Made by a program: the position numbers and the translations under genes | Shown: positions 47,394-56,091 of the stretch, one piece after another | Layout: each line of letters begins with the position of its first letter | Position numbering within the stretch: the first letter of the stretch is position 1 | Notes under the pieces: generated by a model | The model's input: the letters and a program-made list of their open reading frames with translations, nothing else | Told to the model about the DNA's origin: nothing | Database searches by the model: none | Assembly (NCBI GenBank): GCA_017555695.1 | Contig: JAFZFX010000047.1 | Location: 1 to 64,000 of the forward strand | Reading direction: 5' to 3' | DNA length: 64,000 nt | Source: Alistipes sp. | GTDB taxonomy: Bacteria; Bacteroidota; Bacteroidia; Bacteroidales; Rikenellaceae

Positions 47394-48089
47394 ATGACAA
47401 AGATAGTTGTATTCACTGGCGCAGGCGTTAGTGCCGACAGCGGCATCTCCACATTCCGCGATGCCGACGGATTGTGGGCAAATTATCGTATCGAGGATGT
47501 ATGCACGCCCGAAGCGTTGGCTCGCAACCGTGAGTTGGTGATAGAGTTCTATAATATCCGCCGCCGCGAGTTGCTATCTGTTGAACCCAATGCGGCACAT
47601 CGCGCCATTGCAGAGTTGGAGCAACACTTCGATGTGGAGGTGGTAACGCAAAATGTCGATAACCTGCACGAACGAGCGGGTTCGACACGCGTAACACATC
47701 TGCACGGCGAACTGATGAAACTGCGTAGCGAGCGTAACCCCGAACTGATTGTCCCCATCGAGGAGTGGGAGCAACCGTTGGATGCACGAGCTGAAGATGG
47801 CGCTTTGTTGCGCCCACATATCGTGTTTTTTGGCGAGTCGGTGCCGATGTTCGATGCCGCGACACACATCGCAGCTACGGCCGATGTGATGATTGTGGTG
47901 GGCACATCGCTGGCAGTCTATCCCGCCGCTATGTTGGTGCGCTATGCCCGCCCTGAGATACCCATATATCTCGTAGATCCAGGCAACCCCGACACGGCAA
48001 TGATACGCAACCCGCTGACACACATCAAATCTCGCGCCGCCGAAGGTATGCCCGCACTGGCCGAAAAACTCATTAGCGAACTGAAGTAA
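47394..48089 (+). CDS. cobB: Sir2-family NAD-dependent protein deacylase (CobB-like), zinc-less
   Basis: Removes acyl groups from lysines, consuming NAD. It is 231 residues with GAGVSADSGISTFR at the start, TQNVDNLHERAG, catalytic His H104 in THLHGEL, and VVGTSLAVYPAA. Y53 and R56 (FYNIRRR) are the class III pair that favours succinyl or malonyl groups. The four zinc-binding cysteines of the usual family are absent: after HGEL the sequence is MKLRSERNPELIVPIEEW with no Cys, and the small domain is short. It is translationally coupled to the next gene (TAATG). Confidence 0.92.
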   Translation: MTKIVVFTGAGVSADSGISTFRDADGLWANYRIEDVCTPEALARNRELVIEFYNIRRRELLSVEPNAAHRAIAELEQHFDVEVVTQNVDNLHERAGSTRVTHLHGELMKLRSERNPELIVPIEEWEQPLDARAEDGALLRPHIVFFGESVPMFDAATHIAATADVMIVVGTSLAVYPAAMLVRYARPEIPIYLVDPGNPDTAMIRNPLTHIKSRAAEGMPALAEKLISELK

Positions 48090-48604
48090 TGAAGATAGAG
48101 CGTTTCCGCCAACACGCCGCACTGTTGCAAGATTATTGCCGCAAGCACGGCTACAATCAGAAGATTGGAGTGCTGTGGGACCTGTCACTGCACTCGGGTC
48201 GCAGACGCTTTGTCGTGTGGAACTTCGAGCAAGATAGAGCCGAATATGCCTTTGTCGCCTCACACGGCAGTGGTAGCAAGCGCAGTCTAAAACGAAGCGC
48301 CTACGCCACCGTATCAAATGAGCCCGATTCACACCTTTCATCCGTGGGCCACGCACTCATCGCCGAGCGCTACGTAGGCCGCTACGGTATAGCCTATAGG
48401 CTCGACGGCCTCGATACCACCAACTCTGCATTGCGACCGAGATGCGTCGTACTCCACGGCTGGGAACACACCCCTATGCACCCCCTCTGGCCACTACCCA
48501 CCGCTGGCAGCTGGGGCTGCCCCGTACTCTCCACCCACGCAATGCACATCATCGACACCATCCTCCAACAAGAGCACTCCATCATCCTCTGGGCGTATAA
48601 ATAA
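48089..48604 (+). CDS. L,D-transpeptidase catalytic-domain (YkuD_2-like) protein
   Basis: A 171-residue protein with the YkuD_2/PF13645-type pattern: SSVGHALIAERYVGRYGIAYRLDGL, then VVLHGW with H123, and GSWGCPVLS with candidate catalytic C144. It would make or break L,D-peptide crosslinks in murein. No signal peptide is visible at the chosen start, which is odd for a periplasmic enzyme. Overlapping TAATG ties it to the sirtuin gene. Confidence 0.8.
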   Translation: MKIERFRQHAALLQDYCRKHGYNQKIGVLWDLSLHSGRRRFVVWNFEQDRAEYAFVASHGSGSKRSLKRSAYATVSNEPDSHLSSVGHALIAERYVGRYGIAYRLDGLDTTNSALRPRCVVLHGWEHTPMHPLWPLPTAGSWGCPVLSTHAMHIIDTILQQEHSIILWAYK

Positions 48605-48632
48605 ACAAGAGTATGGATAATTTGGGTATCTA

Positions 48633-48680
48633 AAATATGGGCGAGAAAACTAAGTTTCTCGCCCATATTTTTTGTTGCTT
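48633..48680 (+). terminator. Terminator of the SPFH-to-L,D-transpeptidase unit
   Basis: A perfect 16-bp stem (48633-48648 with 48655-48670) with a 6-nt loop is followed by a T-rich tail. It begins 29 bp after the last stop of the unit. Confidence 0.9.
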
Positions 48681-48730
48681 TTACTTGATTACTTTACAGT
48701 TTTCTGAATTCAAAATATCTTTTAAGATGC

Positions 48731-48952
48731 CTATGGAAGTTTATTTTCTTCTGTATCTGCAACGATGCAATTTACATAATCTTTCCATCCATCAGCACTC
48801 ATATATAAATGGACATATTCTGCGGGAACATAAATCTTATTTAATGAAGTATTCTTAAATGCATCCCATATATCCCAAACTTCGTTACTACCTTTATGTA
48901 CTGCCGGTGGTGTTATGGCTTTACAATAGACACTAGTTATATTTTTACATAG
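48731..48952 (-). pseudogene. Fragment of a BspA-like leucine-rich-repeat surface protein
   Basis: The minus strand encodes about 73 residues without a start codon, ending at TAG (48731-48733). The segments NITSVYCKAITPPAV and YVPAEYVHLYMSADGWKDY match the C-terminal end of BspA-like leucine-rich-repeat proteins. A stop codon (48953-48955) bounds it upstream and no ATG precedes the similarity, so only the 3' end of the gene survives. It is more AT-rich than neighbouring genes, suggesting a relic of an acquired gene. Confidence 0.72.
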
Positions 48953-48955
48953 TTA

Positions 48956-49141
48956 AAGGTAGCCATAGATTTAGTCTATTTACTCTGCATTTACTCTTAT
49001 ATTTACTCTATTTTACTCGGTGGGGTGACAAAAAGTGCGTATAAAATGGGAAAGTCGATTTACTCTACAACTGCACTTTTGAGCATATCGCGAGCTATAA
49101 ATAATAGACATAGCATCCTGATACGAAGGGATATATAAAAC
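48956..49141. repeat. AT-rich gap with repeated ATTTACTCT
   Basis: A non-coding stretch between the leucine-rich-repeat relic and tRNA-Thr. ATTTACTCT occurs at 48978-48986, 48989-48997, 49001-49009 and 49058-49066, with a related TTTTACTC at 49011-49018. No gene, promoter or tRNA-derived duplication was recognised. It could be a scar of a mobile element or a binding-site cluster. Confidence 0.5.
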
Positions 49142-49169
49142 AAAAAAGGAAGAGATTTTTCTCTTCCTT
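49142..49169 (-). terminator. Terminator of tRNA-Thr
   Basis: On the minus strand a perfect 9-bp stem (AAGGAAGAG at 49146-49154 with CTCTTCCTT at 49161-49169) is followed by six T, directly after the tRNA. Confidence 0.85.
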
Positions 49170-49175
49170 AATTTG

Positions 49176-49247
<72 letters not shown>

Positions 49248-49267
49248 AAACATCTCTTTGAGCGGTG

Positions 49268-49298
49268 CAAATGTAGAAAACAAAATCGAATCGACCAA
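49268..49298 (-). promoter_or_regulatory. Promoter of tRNA-Thr
   Basis: On the minus strand TTG (49296-49298), 20 bp and TACATTTG (49268-49275) form a full promoter about 20 bp before the tRNA. Confidence 0.8.
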
Positions 49299-49523
49299 AA
49301 ATATACAGTTATTTTTATCTTTTTTGCTCATTTTTATCTCGCCAAGCGCGCACCAAAACACCCGATAAGAGGGGCACAACAACCGCATCGGCCAGCAGAT
49401 TTATGGGCGGAGCAAGAGGGCAAACACGCCAACTTTTTTTGAAATTTTCATAATATTTTAGGGTTGTTTTTAATTCGTTTGAATAAAATCCGCTCGTTCA
49501 TAAAAATTTCCACGCGATTTATT
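49299..49523. other. Intergenic stretch without recognised features
   Basis: Non-coding gap between tRNA-Thr and the radical SAM/lipoprotein pair. It has an AT-rich part, a more GC-rich block near 49350-49430 and another AT-rich part. No convincing frame, hairpin terminator or repeat was found. Confidence 0.6.
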
Positions 49524-49553
49524 TTGCAAAACGCATAACTTTTCTTAACTTTG
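49524..49553 (+). promoter_or_regulatory. Promoter of the lipoprotein/radical SAM pair
   Basis: TTG (49524-49526), 19 bp and TAACTTTG (49546-49553) match the Bacteroidota promoter fully. The predicted leader to the ATG at 49629 is about 72 nt. Confidence 0.8.
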
Positions 49554-49628
49554 AGACGGGTAATTGTACAGTGTAAGTACGCCGATACAATCATCTAAAA
49601 AATCAGCAACTTAAAAACCTTATTGCTT

Positions 49629-50159
49629 ATGAAAACAACTAATTTCAACCTTTTGAAGTGGCTCTGTTCCATAGTGATGGTTGCTATGGGATTTTCATCA
49701 TGCAAAGACGCCGAGCCCGACGATATCTATTTTGCATACGGCACTCCGACTTGTGACTACAAGATTTCTGGAGTTGTAAAGAATGAAAAGTACAAACCCA
49801 TACCTGGTATAAATGTCGTTTTCCAAGCAAGAAAAGGTGGCATTATGCAGGATGTATTGGTAATGGAGACCGACAAAGACGGCAAGTTCGAGACTGATTA
49901 CTTCGACTCCGAAGATATTTATATCACCGAAATCAAATTCATTGATATTGATGGCGAAGAGAACTATGGCGACTTCGAGGAGAAGAGCATAAGAGCCTGG
50001 GGTATGACTCGCAATCAAGTAGAAGAGGGTGATGGAGACTGGTACAGCGGCAAATTTGATTTGTACGACGAGATTAGATTGAAGAAAAAGCCCGTCGAGG
50101 ATACAACAGAGCCCGAAGCACCCGCCGAGGAGGAGGGAAACGAAGAGACCGAAGAGTAG
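49629..50159 (+). CDS. Radical SAM-associated putative lipoprotein
   Basis: A 176-residue predicted lipoprotein (lipobox FSSC near residue 25). The mature part has AYGTPTCDYKISGVV, then a carboxypeptidase-regulatory-like fold (YKPIPGINVVFQARKG, TDKDGKFETDYF) and an acidic Glu/Pro-rich tail. This agrees with the lipoprotein family that NCBI models describe as partner of a radical SAM/SPASM protein (TIGR04134 with TIGR04133; named from memory). The partner gene begins 6 bp after the stop. ATG at 49629 is preferred over a TTG two codons earlier. Whether it is the substrate of the radical SAM enzyme is unproven. Confidence 0.82.
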   Translation: MKTTNFNLLKWLCSIVMVAMGFSSCKDAEPDDIYFAYGTPTCDYKISGVVKNEKYKPIPGINVVFQARKGGIMQDVLVMETDKDGKFETDYFDSEDIYITEIKFIDIDGEENYGDFEEKSIRAWGMTRNQVEEGDGDWYSGKFDLYDEIRLKKKPVEDTTEPEAPAEEEGNEETEE

Positions 50160-50165
50160 TAGCCA

Positions 50166-51242
50166 ATGAGTAGCCATTCACTATCACTGCGCCGACGCAT
50201 TGCGTTGGAGGCTTGGCGACAACTGAGAATAAAGAATCGCAAAGAGCACAAACTCTCGCAGTTGATGTGGGAGTGCACATTGCGTTGCAACCTAAATTGT
50301 CGTCACTGCGGAAGCGACTGCCACACCGACTCGTGCAAGGCAGATATGCCGTTGGAGGATTTCCTGCGCGTACTCGAGAATATCAAGGCTAACACCAATC
50401 CAAACAAGGTTTTTGTAATCATCACGGGCGGAGAGCCTTTGATGCGCCGTGACCTGGAGAAGTGCGGCCGTGCCATATACGAAATGGGGTTCCCGTGGGG
50501 AATGGTGACCAACGGTCTGGCTATGACACCGCAACGATTCCGCTCGCTATTAGCGGCGGGACTGCACACCGCAACGGTGAGTCTTGACGGCATAGGCGAC
50601 GATCACAACTATATGCGTGGCAACGCGCACAGCTTCGATAATGCCGTAGGAGCCATCAAGTTGATGGGCCAGCAGCCAGACTTTGTCTTCGATGTGGTGA
50701 CCTGCGTAAACAAGCGCAACCTGAAACAGTTGGAAGAGTTGAAGGAGTTGCTGATAAGCCTCGGCGTGAAGCAGTGGCGTCTGTTCCCCATCTTCCCCGT
50801 TGGTCGTGCCGCCGAAGACCCAATGCTGCAACTCTCGCGCGAGGAGTATCGCGAGTTGCTCGACTTCATCAAGCGTAACCGCAAGGAGGAGACGCGCATC
50901 ACATTGGACCACGCCTGCGAGGGATTCCTCGGCAACTACGAGGGAGAAGTAAGAAAATCATTCTTCACCTGCAATGCGGGCATAAATGTAGCGTCAGTAT
51001 TGATTGACGGCACGATATCGGCCTGCACAAGCGTGCGTAGCGACTACCATCAGGGCAACATCTACGAAGACGACTTTTGGGATGTGTGGAACAACCGTTT
51101 CGAGAAGTTCCGCAACCGCGAATGGATGCGTACGGGCAAGTGTGCCGACTGCGATATGTTCCGCTACTGCGAGGGAAATGGTATGCACCTGCGCGACAAT
51201 GACGGCAACCTGCTGATGTGCAATCTGGAGCGTATAGAGTAA
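50166..51242 (+). CDS. Radical SAM/SPASM protein of the lipoprotein-associated type
   Basis: A 358-residue radical SAM enzyme. The [4Fe-4S]/SAM motif is CNLNCRHC (C41, C45, C48), with VIITGGEPL for SAM binding. The C-terminal SPASM domain carries further cysteines (FFTCNAG, ISACTSV, KCADCDMFRYCEGN, LLMCNLE) for auxiliary clusters. SPASM enzymes usually modify peptides or proteins. The adjacent lipoprotein gene 6 bp upstream is the likely partner or substrate, consistent with family TIGR04133. The reaction is unknown. Confidence 0.9.
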   Translation: MSSHSLSLRRRIALEAWRQLRIKNRKEHKLSQLMWECTLRCNLNCRHCGSDCHTDSCKADMPLEDFLRVLENIKANTNPNKVFVIITGGEPLMRRDLEKCGRAIYEMGFPWGMVTNGLAMTPQRFRSLLAAGLHTATVSLDGIGDDHNYMRGNAHSFDNAVGAIKLMGQQPDFVFDVVTCVNKRNLKQLEELKELLISLGVKQWRLFPIFPVGRAAEDPMLQLSREEYRELLDFIKRNRKEETRITLDHACEGFLGNYEGEVRKSFFTCNAGINVASVLIDGTISACTSVRSDYHQGNIYEDDFWDVWNNRFEKFRNREWMRTGKCADCDMFRYCEGNGMHLRDNDGNLLMCNLERIE

Positions 51243-51274
51243 CGCAAACAACCTAACAAGACAACGATAGAGAG

Positions 51275-51315
51275 GGTCTGGGCGAGATAATGGGCGTCCA
51301 GACCTTTGTTATTTG
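51275..51315 (+). terminator. Terminator of the lipoprotein/radical SAM operon
   Basis: A stem GGTCTGGGCG / CGTCCAGACC with one mismatch is followed by a T-rich tail, 32 bp after the stop of the radical SAM gene. Confidence 0.72.
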
Positions 51316-51356
51316 TATATTTTTACTAATTTCGCACCAAAGAAGAGTATTCGATT

Positions 51357-52091
51357 ATGCGTAAGATTGAAGTTTGCTGTTCGTCGCTTTATGAGGCGCG
51401 CGAGGCCGAGGCTGGAGGAGCTATCCGTATAGAGTTGTGTGGGGCTATTGCCTGTGGAGGTGTGACACCGAGTTATGGTGTTATACGCTCCATCGTCGAG
51501 GCGGGGCTGAATCTGGACATCAATGTGCTGATTCGTCCGCGCGAGGGAGGCTTCTGCTACACCGCAGAGGAGATAGAGGCTATGTGCCGCGACATCGAGT
51601 TCTGCCGCGAGGTGGGCGTGAGTGGCGTGGTTATAGGCGCACTGACCGCCGAGGGCGACATCGACATCGAGGCGTGCCGACGAATGGTGCAGGCCGCGGG
51701 CGATATCTCAATCACCTTCCACCGCGCATTTGATGTATGCCGCCAGCCACAGCAGGCTCTGGAGCAGATTATCTCGCTCGGATGTCATCGTCTGCTAACT
51801 TCGGGATGCCAATCTACGGCCGAGCGAGGTGCGGAGCTCATCGCCGAGCTGGTGGAGCAGGTCGCAGGGCGCATAATCGTTATGCCTGGCGCGGGCATCC
51901 GTCCATCGAACATTGCCAAGATAGAGAAAATAACACGAGCCGCAGAGTTTCACTCTACGGCCCGCGAAGATAATATCGACTGCGCCTACGCCAACGAGGC
52001 GGTAGATTTCAGCGCATACCCCGAGCGAAAGGGCATCTTGCCACTCTCGTCGAGGAGTGTCGTTCTACAGCTTGTGAATGACATTATTTAA
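51357..52091 (+). CDS. cutC: CutC family protein
   Basis: A 244-residue TIM-barrel protein with the CutC opening EVCCSSLYEAREAEAGGAIRIELC, then RPREGGFCYTAEE, the FHRAFDVC segment and GAGIRPSNI. CutC was linked to copper tolerance in E. coli, but a direct copper role is disputed. It is monocistronic as far as visible, and its 3' end overlaps the convergent transglutaminase-like gene by 27 bp. Confidence 0.92.
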   Translation: MRKIEVCCSSLYEAREAEAGGAIRIELCGAIACGGVTPSYGVIRSIVEAGLNLDINVLIRPREGGFCYTAEEIEAMCRDIEFCREVGVSGVVIGALTAEGDIDIEACRRMVQAAGDISITFHRAFDVCRQPQQALEQIISLGCHRLLTSGCQSTAERGAELIAELVEQVAGRIIVMPGAGIRPSNIAKIEKITRAAEFHSTAREDNIDCAYANEAVDFSAYPERKGILPLSSRSVVLQLVNDII

Positions 52092-54686
52092 CTGCTCGGC
52101 AAGCGAGGTGTTGTAACCCTGCGAGAAGTAAACCGTGCGGCCGAAGCTGTCGCAGATAGCCACTACGGGCAATTTTGGCGACTCGGCATTGCAACCCGAG
52201 CAAATCATCTTTCTAACCTTATCGTTGGTATCCACTCCATAGTGAGCCTTCACATCACCCAGCAACTGCTTATTGAACTTGGCGGCATCCTCGGCCGTGG
52301 GGCTCAACACGATGATGGGGCGTCCCCACTCGTCGAGCACCTTGCTCATTGAGGCCAGACCTCTGAGCGCGTGGTTCGTAGGCTCGTCACCGCTACCCAT
52401 AATAGCCACAATAAAGTAACCTCTACCCGCAGTAAGCAGAAGCGAAGTCTCCGCAGTTGCGCCCTCGGGCAGATACTTCTGCTCAGCATCCATCGAGCCG
52501 ATTACGCCGATGTCGTCGTTGGCGGCACGAATCGTAAGATCCACATCGGTAGTCTTACCCTCTTCGATGCGGAATGTGATGGCGCGAGTGAGCGACTTAC
52601 CACTGGCCATACGGTTACCCGTAGTGAGCAAGTAGTAACCCTCCTCGAGTGTGAACTGGCGAGCAAAGAGGCCAGGAGCAGCATTTGCGCCCAAATCGAC
52701 CTCACTGCCACTGCTGAAGTTGAGCGTATGACAACGACCATCCTCGATGCGAGATATTGAGAAGTGGCGGTAGTAGTCGGGCGAGGGGATTGTCGGTACG
52801 GCCTTGGCATCGTAAATCGTACGCAAGTTACCCTCCTTCACCTGTTTCTCGGCTACGGGACCATCGAGAACAACATCAACCCACTCGTTAGAGTTGTGAT
52901 ACTGAGCCTTGCCCGTCATACCGTCGATGCGAGCCGCAATGCCGAATGTACGCGACGCTGCCACGAAGAAGCGGTTGCGTGAGGCGGCATCGGCATGGCG
53001 CAGACGCAGTACTCCCGCAGGAGTTGTCTGCAACTCGATGGGATTATACTCATCAGCAAGCGATATATTCTGCTGAATCCACTTGATGATGTCGCCAGCC
53101 GTGGGCTTATCGCCAAGTTCGGCAGCCAGAACACTCTTAATCTCGTTACGGTAGGGCTGAATAAACTCGCTACCGATACGGGGTGAGGCGATGAAACGAT
53201 AGAGCGGGCTATTGGGCTGAACATCGGCAGTAGTCGAGAGAGCATCCTGTAACACCTCGAGTGAGGTATCGTGCAAATCCTTGCGCGAGAGCGTACGCAG
53301 CAGAGCCACTACACGCTGACGCTCACTACCCTCGGCCGAGTCAATCACACTCTTGATATTGCGCCAGTTGCCGCGAGCCTCAACCAAAAGAGCCTGCTCG
53401 GCAGGAGAGTAACCCTCCAACTGCTCACGAGTAAGGAATGTGGCCACATAGCCCAATCTAATCTTATCCTCCTCAGCCAGACGCTCCTTGTTGCGGGCTA
53501 CGGCCTCCTCGGTAACATCAACGGGAATGTCACCAGGAACGGGAGGAGTGATATCGAAGTCGGCAGCAATGGCGTCGCCATCCTTATACTTGAGTTCGAT
53601 GGTAAGGTTCTCCGACGAGAGCTTATCGAAACCGAAACGACCCTCATACGATGCCCACACCATCATATCACCAAGTCCCATATGCAACTTCGCCTCGCCA
53701 TTGGCATCGCTCTGCAGCGTAACGACAGTGTAGTACTCGGCGTAGTTATAGATTTTGAACTCAACAGCAGCGCCCTCGACGGCATTACCCTCCGTATCGA
53801 CAACCTTCACTACCGAGCCACGCACGGGGGCGTAATTGTCAATTACATTAATCTCGGTAAAGCAGTTTGTACGCTGGATTACATCCTCAGGGCCGTTATA
53901 GTCGCCCGTCACACGGGTATGCATCAGCATAGCACGCGCTGCAGGCTGATTGAACCAACCGATATTGAGTTCGGGCTCGGGCTCACAAGCACCGAGGAAC
54001 TGCCAACGGCCATCAACCCAAACCTCGACCCAAGCGTGGTTGCTGTCGGTATGAGCCCAACGGGGAGTATATACCTGGCGGGCAGGAATACCCACTGTAC
54101 GCATAGCCGACACGGTGAGTGTAGACTCCTCACCACAACGACCCTCAGCATTGACGATGGTCGCTACGGGAGATGATGTACGGCTATCCGAAGGTGTATA
54201 GGTCACCTTCTCGTGGCACCAGTGGTTTACCTCAAGGGCCGCATCGTGCAACGACAGGCCCTTGACGCGCTGCGCCAAAGTATCGTAATACATCATTCTG
54301 AACTCATCCATTCGCTCGTTATTGACTCTGACTGGCAATACGAAATGGCGGAACAAATCATCGGGAATCTGACTACCCCACGCCATCTCCTCTCTGGCGC
54401 GCAACGACATACGCACATTGTCGAGGAAGAACTCCCCCTCGTAGTCGCCCAAATCAGCCGAACTCATCGATGAGTAGAGGAACTCCATAGCGCCTCGCTC
54501 CTGCGAGGTCAAAGGCTGGTCAAAAATCGAGAACACATCACCAGCAGTAAACAACGCACGGCGAGCCTCGAAGCTCTCGGCAACACTCTTACGCGTTGCG
54601 GCATCCTTGATAAAATGATTCTGGCAAGAGCCCAGAAACAATAGTGGTAAAGCCCACAGAAGGGCAAAGATTTGACGAGTTTTCAT
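52065..54686 (-). CDS. Transglutaminase-like domain lipoprotein
   Basis: An exported protein of about 873 residues with lipobox FLGSC. A transglutaminase-like domain holds the Cys in GRCGEES and the His in SNHAWVEVWVDG; the usual Asp position reads LGACEPEP, so the triad may be altered. Beta-sandwich domains follow (VRGSVVKVVDTEGNAV), then a second similar papain-like region (VLRLRHADAASRNRFFVAASRTFGIAARIDG, without Cys) and a thioredoxin-like C-terminal portion (FNKQLLGDVKAHYGV, PVVAICDSFGRTVYFSQGYN). ATG at 54686 is preferred to a GTG three codons earlier. Possibly a peptidase acting on surface or dietary peptides; uncertain. Confidence 0.82.
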   Translation of the reverse strand: MKTRQIFALLWALPLLFLGSCQNHFIKDAATRKSVAESFEARRALFTAGDVFSIFDQPLTSQERGAMEFLYSSMSSADLGDYEGEFFLDNVRMSLRAREEMAWGSQIPDDLFRHFVLPVRVNNERMDEFRMMYYDTLAQRVKGLSLHDAALEVNHWCHEKVTYTPSDSRTSSPVATIVNAEGRCGEESTLTVSAMRTVGIPARQVYTPRWAHTDSNHAWVEVWVDGRWQFLGACEPEPELNIGWFNQPAARAMLMHTRVTGDYNGPEDVIQRTNCFTEINVIDNYAPVRGSVVKVVDTEGNAVEGAAVEFKIYNYAEYYTVVTLQSDANGEAKLHMGLGDMMVWASYEGRFGFDKLSSENLTIELKYKDGDAIAADFDITPPVPGDIPVDVTEEAVARNKERLAEEDKIRLGYVATFLTREQLEGYSPAEQALLVEARGNWRNIKSVIDSAEGSERQRVVALLRTLSRKDLHDTSLEVLQDALSTTADVQPNSPLYRFIASPRIGSEFIQPYRNEIKSVLAAELGDKPTAGDIIKWIQQNISLADEYNPIELQTTPAGVLRLRHADAASRNRFFVAASRTFGIAARIDGMTGKAQYHNSNEWVDVVLDGPVAEKQVKEGNLRTIYDAKAVPTIPSPDYYRHFSISRIEDGRCHTLNFSSGSEVDLGANAAPGLFARQFTLEEGYYLLTTGNRMASGKSLTRAITFRIEEGKTTDVDLTIRAANDDIGVIGSMDAEQKYLPEGATAETSLLLTAGRGYFIVAIMGSGDEPTNHALRGLASMSKVLDEWGRPIIVLSPTAEDAAKFNKQLLGDVKAHYGVDTNDKVRKMICSGCNAESPKLPVVAICDSFGRTVYFSQGYNTSLAEQLNNVIHKL

Positions 54687-54725
54687 TTTAATCACATTTT
54701 AGTCGTAAATATACAAAGAAAAAAG

Positions 54726-54733
54726 TAATTTTG
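54726..54733 (+). promoter_or_regulatory. -7 promoter element of the NhaC-type antiporter
   Basis: TAATTTTG matches TAnnTTTG, 38 bp before the ATG at 54772. No clear -33 TTG. Confidence 0.5.
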
Positions 54734-54771
54734 TAGCCACATAGGTTAAAATAATTGATAGTTCTTGATTG

Positions 54772-56061
54772 ATGGATAATACGAAGAGAGGCAATGCTGT
54801 GGCGCTGCTGCCGCTGGTGGTATTTCTTGTCATATATTTGGCGGGAGCATTGATTGCCAACGATTTCTATAAAATGCCCATCGTAGTGGCTGGTATGTTT
54901 GCCTCGATAGTGGCGGTGGCAATGTCGTCAAAACGCCCCTTGACCGAGCGCATAGAGTCATACACTCGCGGTGCTACCGAATCTAACATTATGCTGATGA
55001 TATGGATTTTTGTTCTGGCGGGAGCCTTTGCCGCCTCGACAAAATCTATGGGCGCCGTAGATGCTACCGTAGCACTCACGCTGAAGATAGTTCCCGAATC
55101 ATTCCTTCCGGCTGGCATCTTTTTGGCGGCCTGCTTCACATCGTTCTCGGTGGGAACATCAGTTGGAACAATCGTTGCCCTGACACCTATTGCATCGGCC
55201 ATAGCCGAACAGACGGGCGGCAATGTGGCGTGGCTGGTGGCCATTGTCGTGGGTGGCGCGTTATTTGGTGATAATCTGTCGTTTATCTCCGACACTACCA
55301 TAGCGGCTACACGCACACAAGGTTGTAGTATGCGCGACAAGTTCCGCACAAATCTTCAGATTGTAGCCCCCGCAGCTCTCATCTCGCTCATTATCTACAT
55401 CGTAATGGGTGGCCAATACATCTCGTCATACACCCCCGCCGAGAGCGCATCTTGGCTGATGATGCTACCCTACTTGTTGGTACTCGTCACCGCCATTGCA
55501 GGTATGAATGTATTGATGGTATTGGTGATGGGAATTGTCGCTTCGGGCGCCATTGGCCTAATCAGCGGAGAGATCTCGCTTATCGACTGGCTCGTAGCGA
55601 TGGGTGACGGCATAAGTTCGATGGGCGAATTGATTATCATCACGATGATGGCCGGTGGAATGTTGGAGATGATACGCGTAAACGGCGGTATCGACTACAT
55701 CATCTCGCGCGTAACACGCCGCATCAATTCACGCCGTGGTGCCGAGTTCTCGATTGCGGCACTCGTGTCGTTTGCCGATGTTTGCACGGCCAACAATACC
55801 GTAGCCATCATATCAGTTGGCGGCATCGTGCGCGAGATAGCACAGAAGTTCAACATCGCACCCCGCCGAGCCGCAAGTATTCTGGATACATTCTCTTGCT
55901 TCATTCAGGGCATATTACCCTATGGCGCACAGCTACTTATGGCCGCAGGTCTGGCTGCCATTTCGCCGCTGGAGATTGTAAAATTCCTCTACTACCCCGC
56001 CATTATGGGTGTTTGCGCACTGATAGCCATAGTGTTGCAAAGACCAAAATGTAATGATTAG
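54772..56061 (+). CDS. NhaC family Na+/H+ antiporter
   Basis: A 429-residue inner-membrane protein with about eleven predicted helices. NhaC-type segments include FTSFSVGTSVGTIVALTPIASAIA, GGALFGDNLSFISDTTIAATRTQG (the polar ion-site helix) and FADVCTANNTVAIISVG. Members exchange Na+ for H+ or, in some cases, organic acids or amino acids. The in-frame TTG at 54769 is disregarded in favour of ATG at 54772. Divergent from the transglutaminase-like gene. Confidence 0.9.
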   Translation: MDNTKRGNAVALLPLVVFLVIYLAGALIANDFYKMPIVVAGMFASIVAVAMSSKRPLTERIESYTRGATESNIMLMIWIFVLAGAFAASTKSMGAVDATVALTLKIVPESFLPAGIFLAACFTSFSVGTSVGTIVALTPIASAIAEQTGGNVAWLVAIVVGGALFGDNLSFISDTTIAATRTQGCSMRDKFRTNLQIVAPAALISLIIYIVMGGQYISSYTPAESASWLMMLPYLLVLVTAIAGMNVLMVLVMGIVASGAIGLISGEISLIDWLVAMGDGISSMGELIIITMMAGGMLEMIRVNGGIDYIISRVTRRINSRRGAEFSIAALVSFADVCTANNTVAIISVGGIVREIAQKFNIAPRRAASILDTFSCFIQGILPYGAQLLMAAGLAAISPLEIVKFLYYPAIMGVCALIAIVLQRPKCND

Positions 56062-56091
56062 ACTTTATAGTGACTATATAAGTTATTGACT

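Noticed and set aside
48637-48858. Small plus-strand frame after the L,D-transpeptidase
   Set aside because: It overlaps the terminator hairpin and is antisense to the leucine-rich-repeat relic, which has clear similarity on the minus strand.
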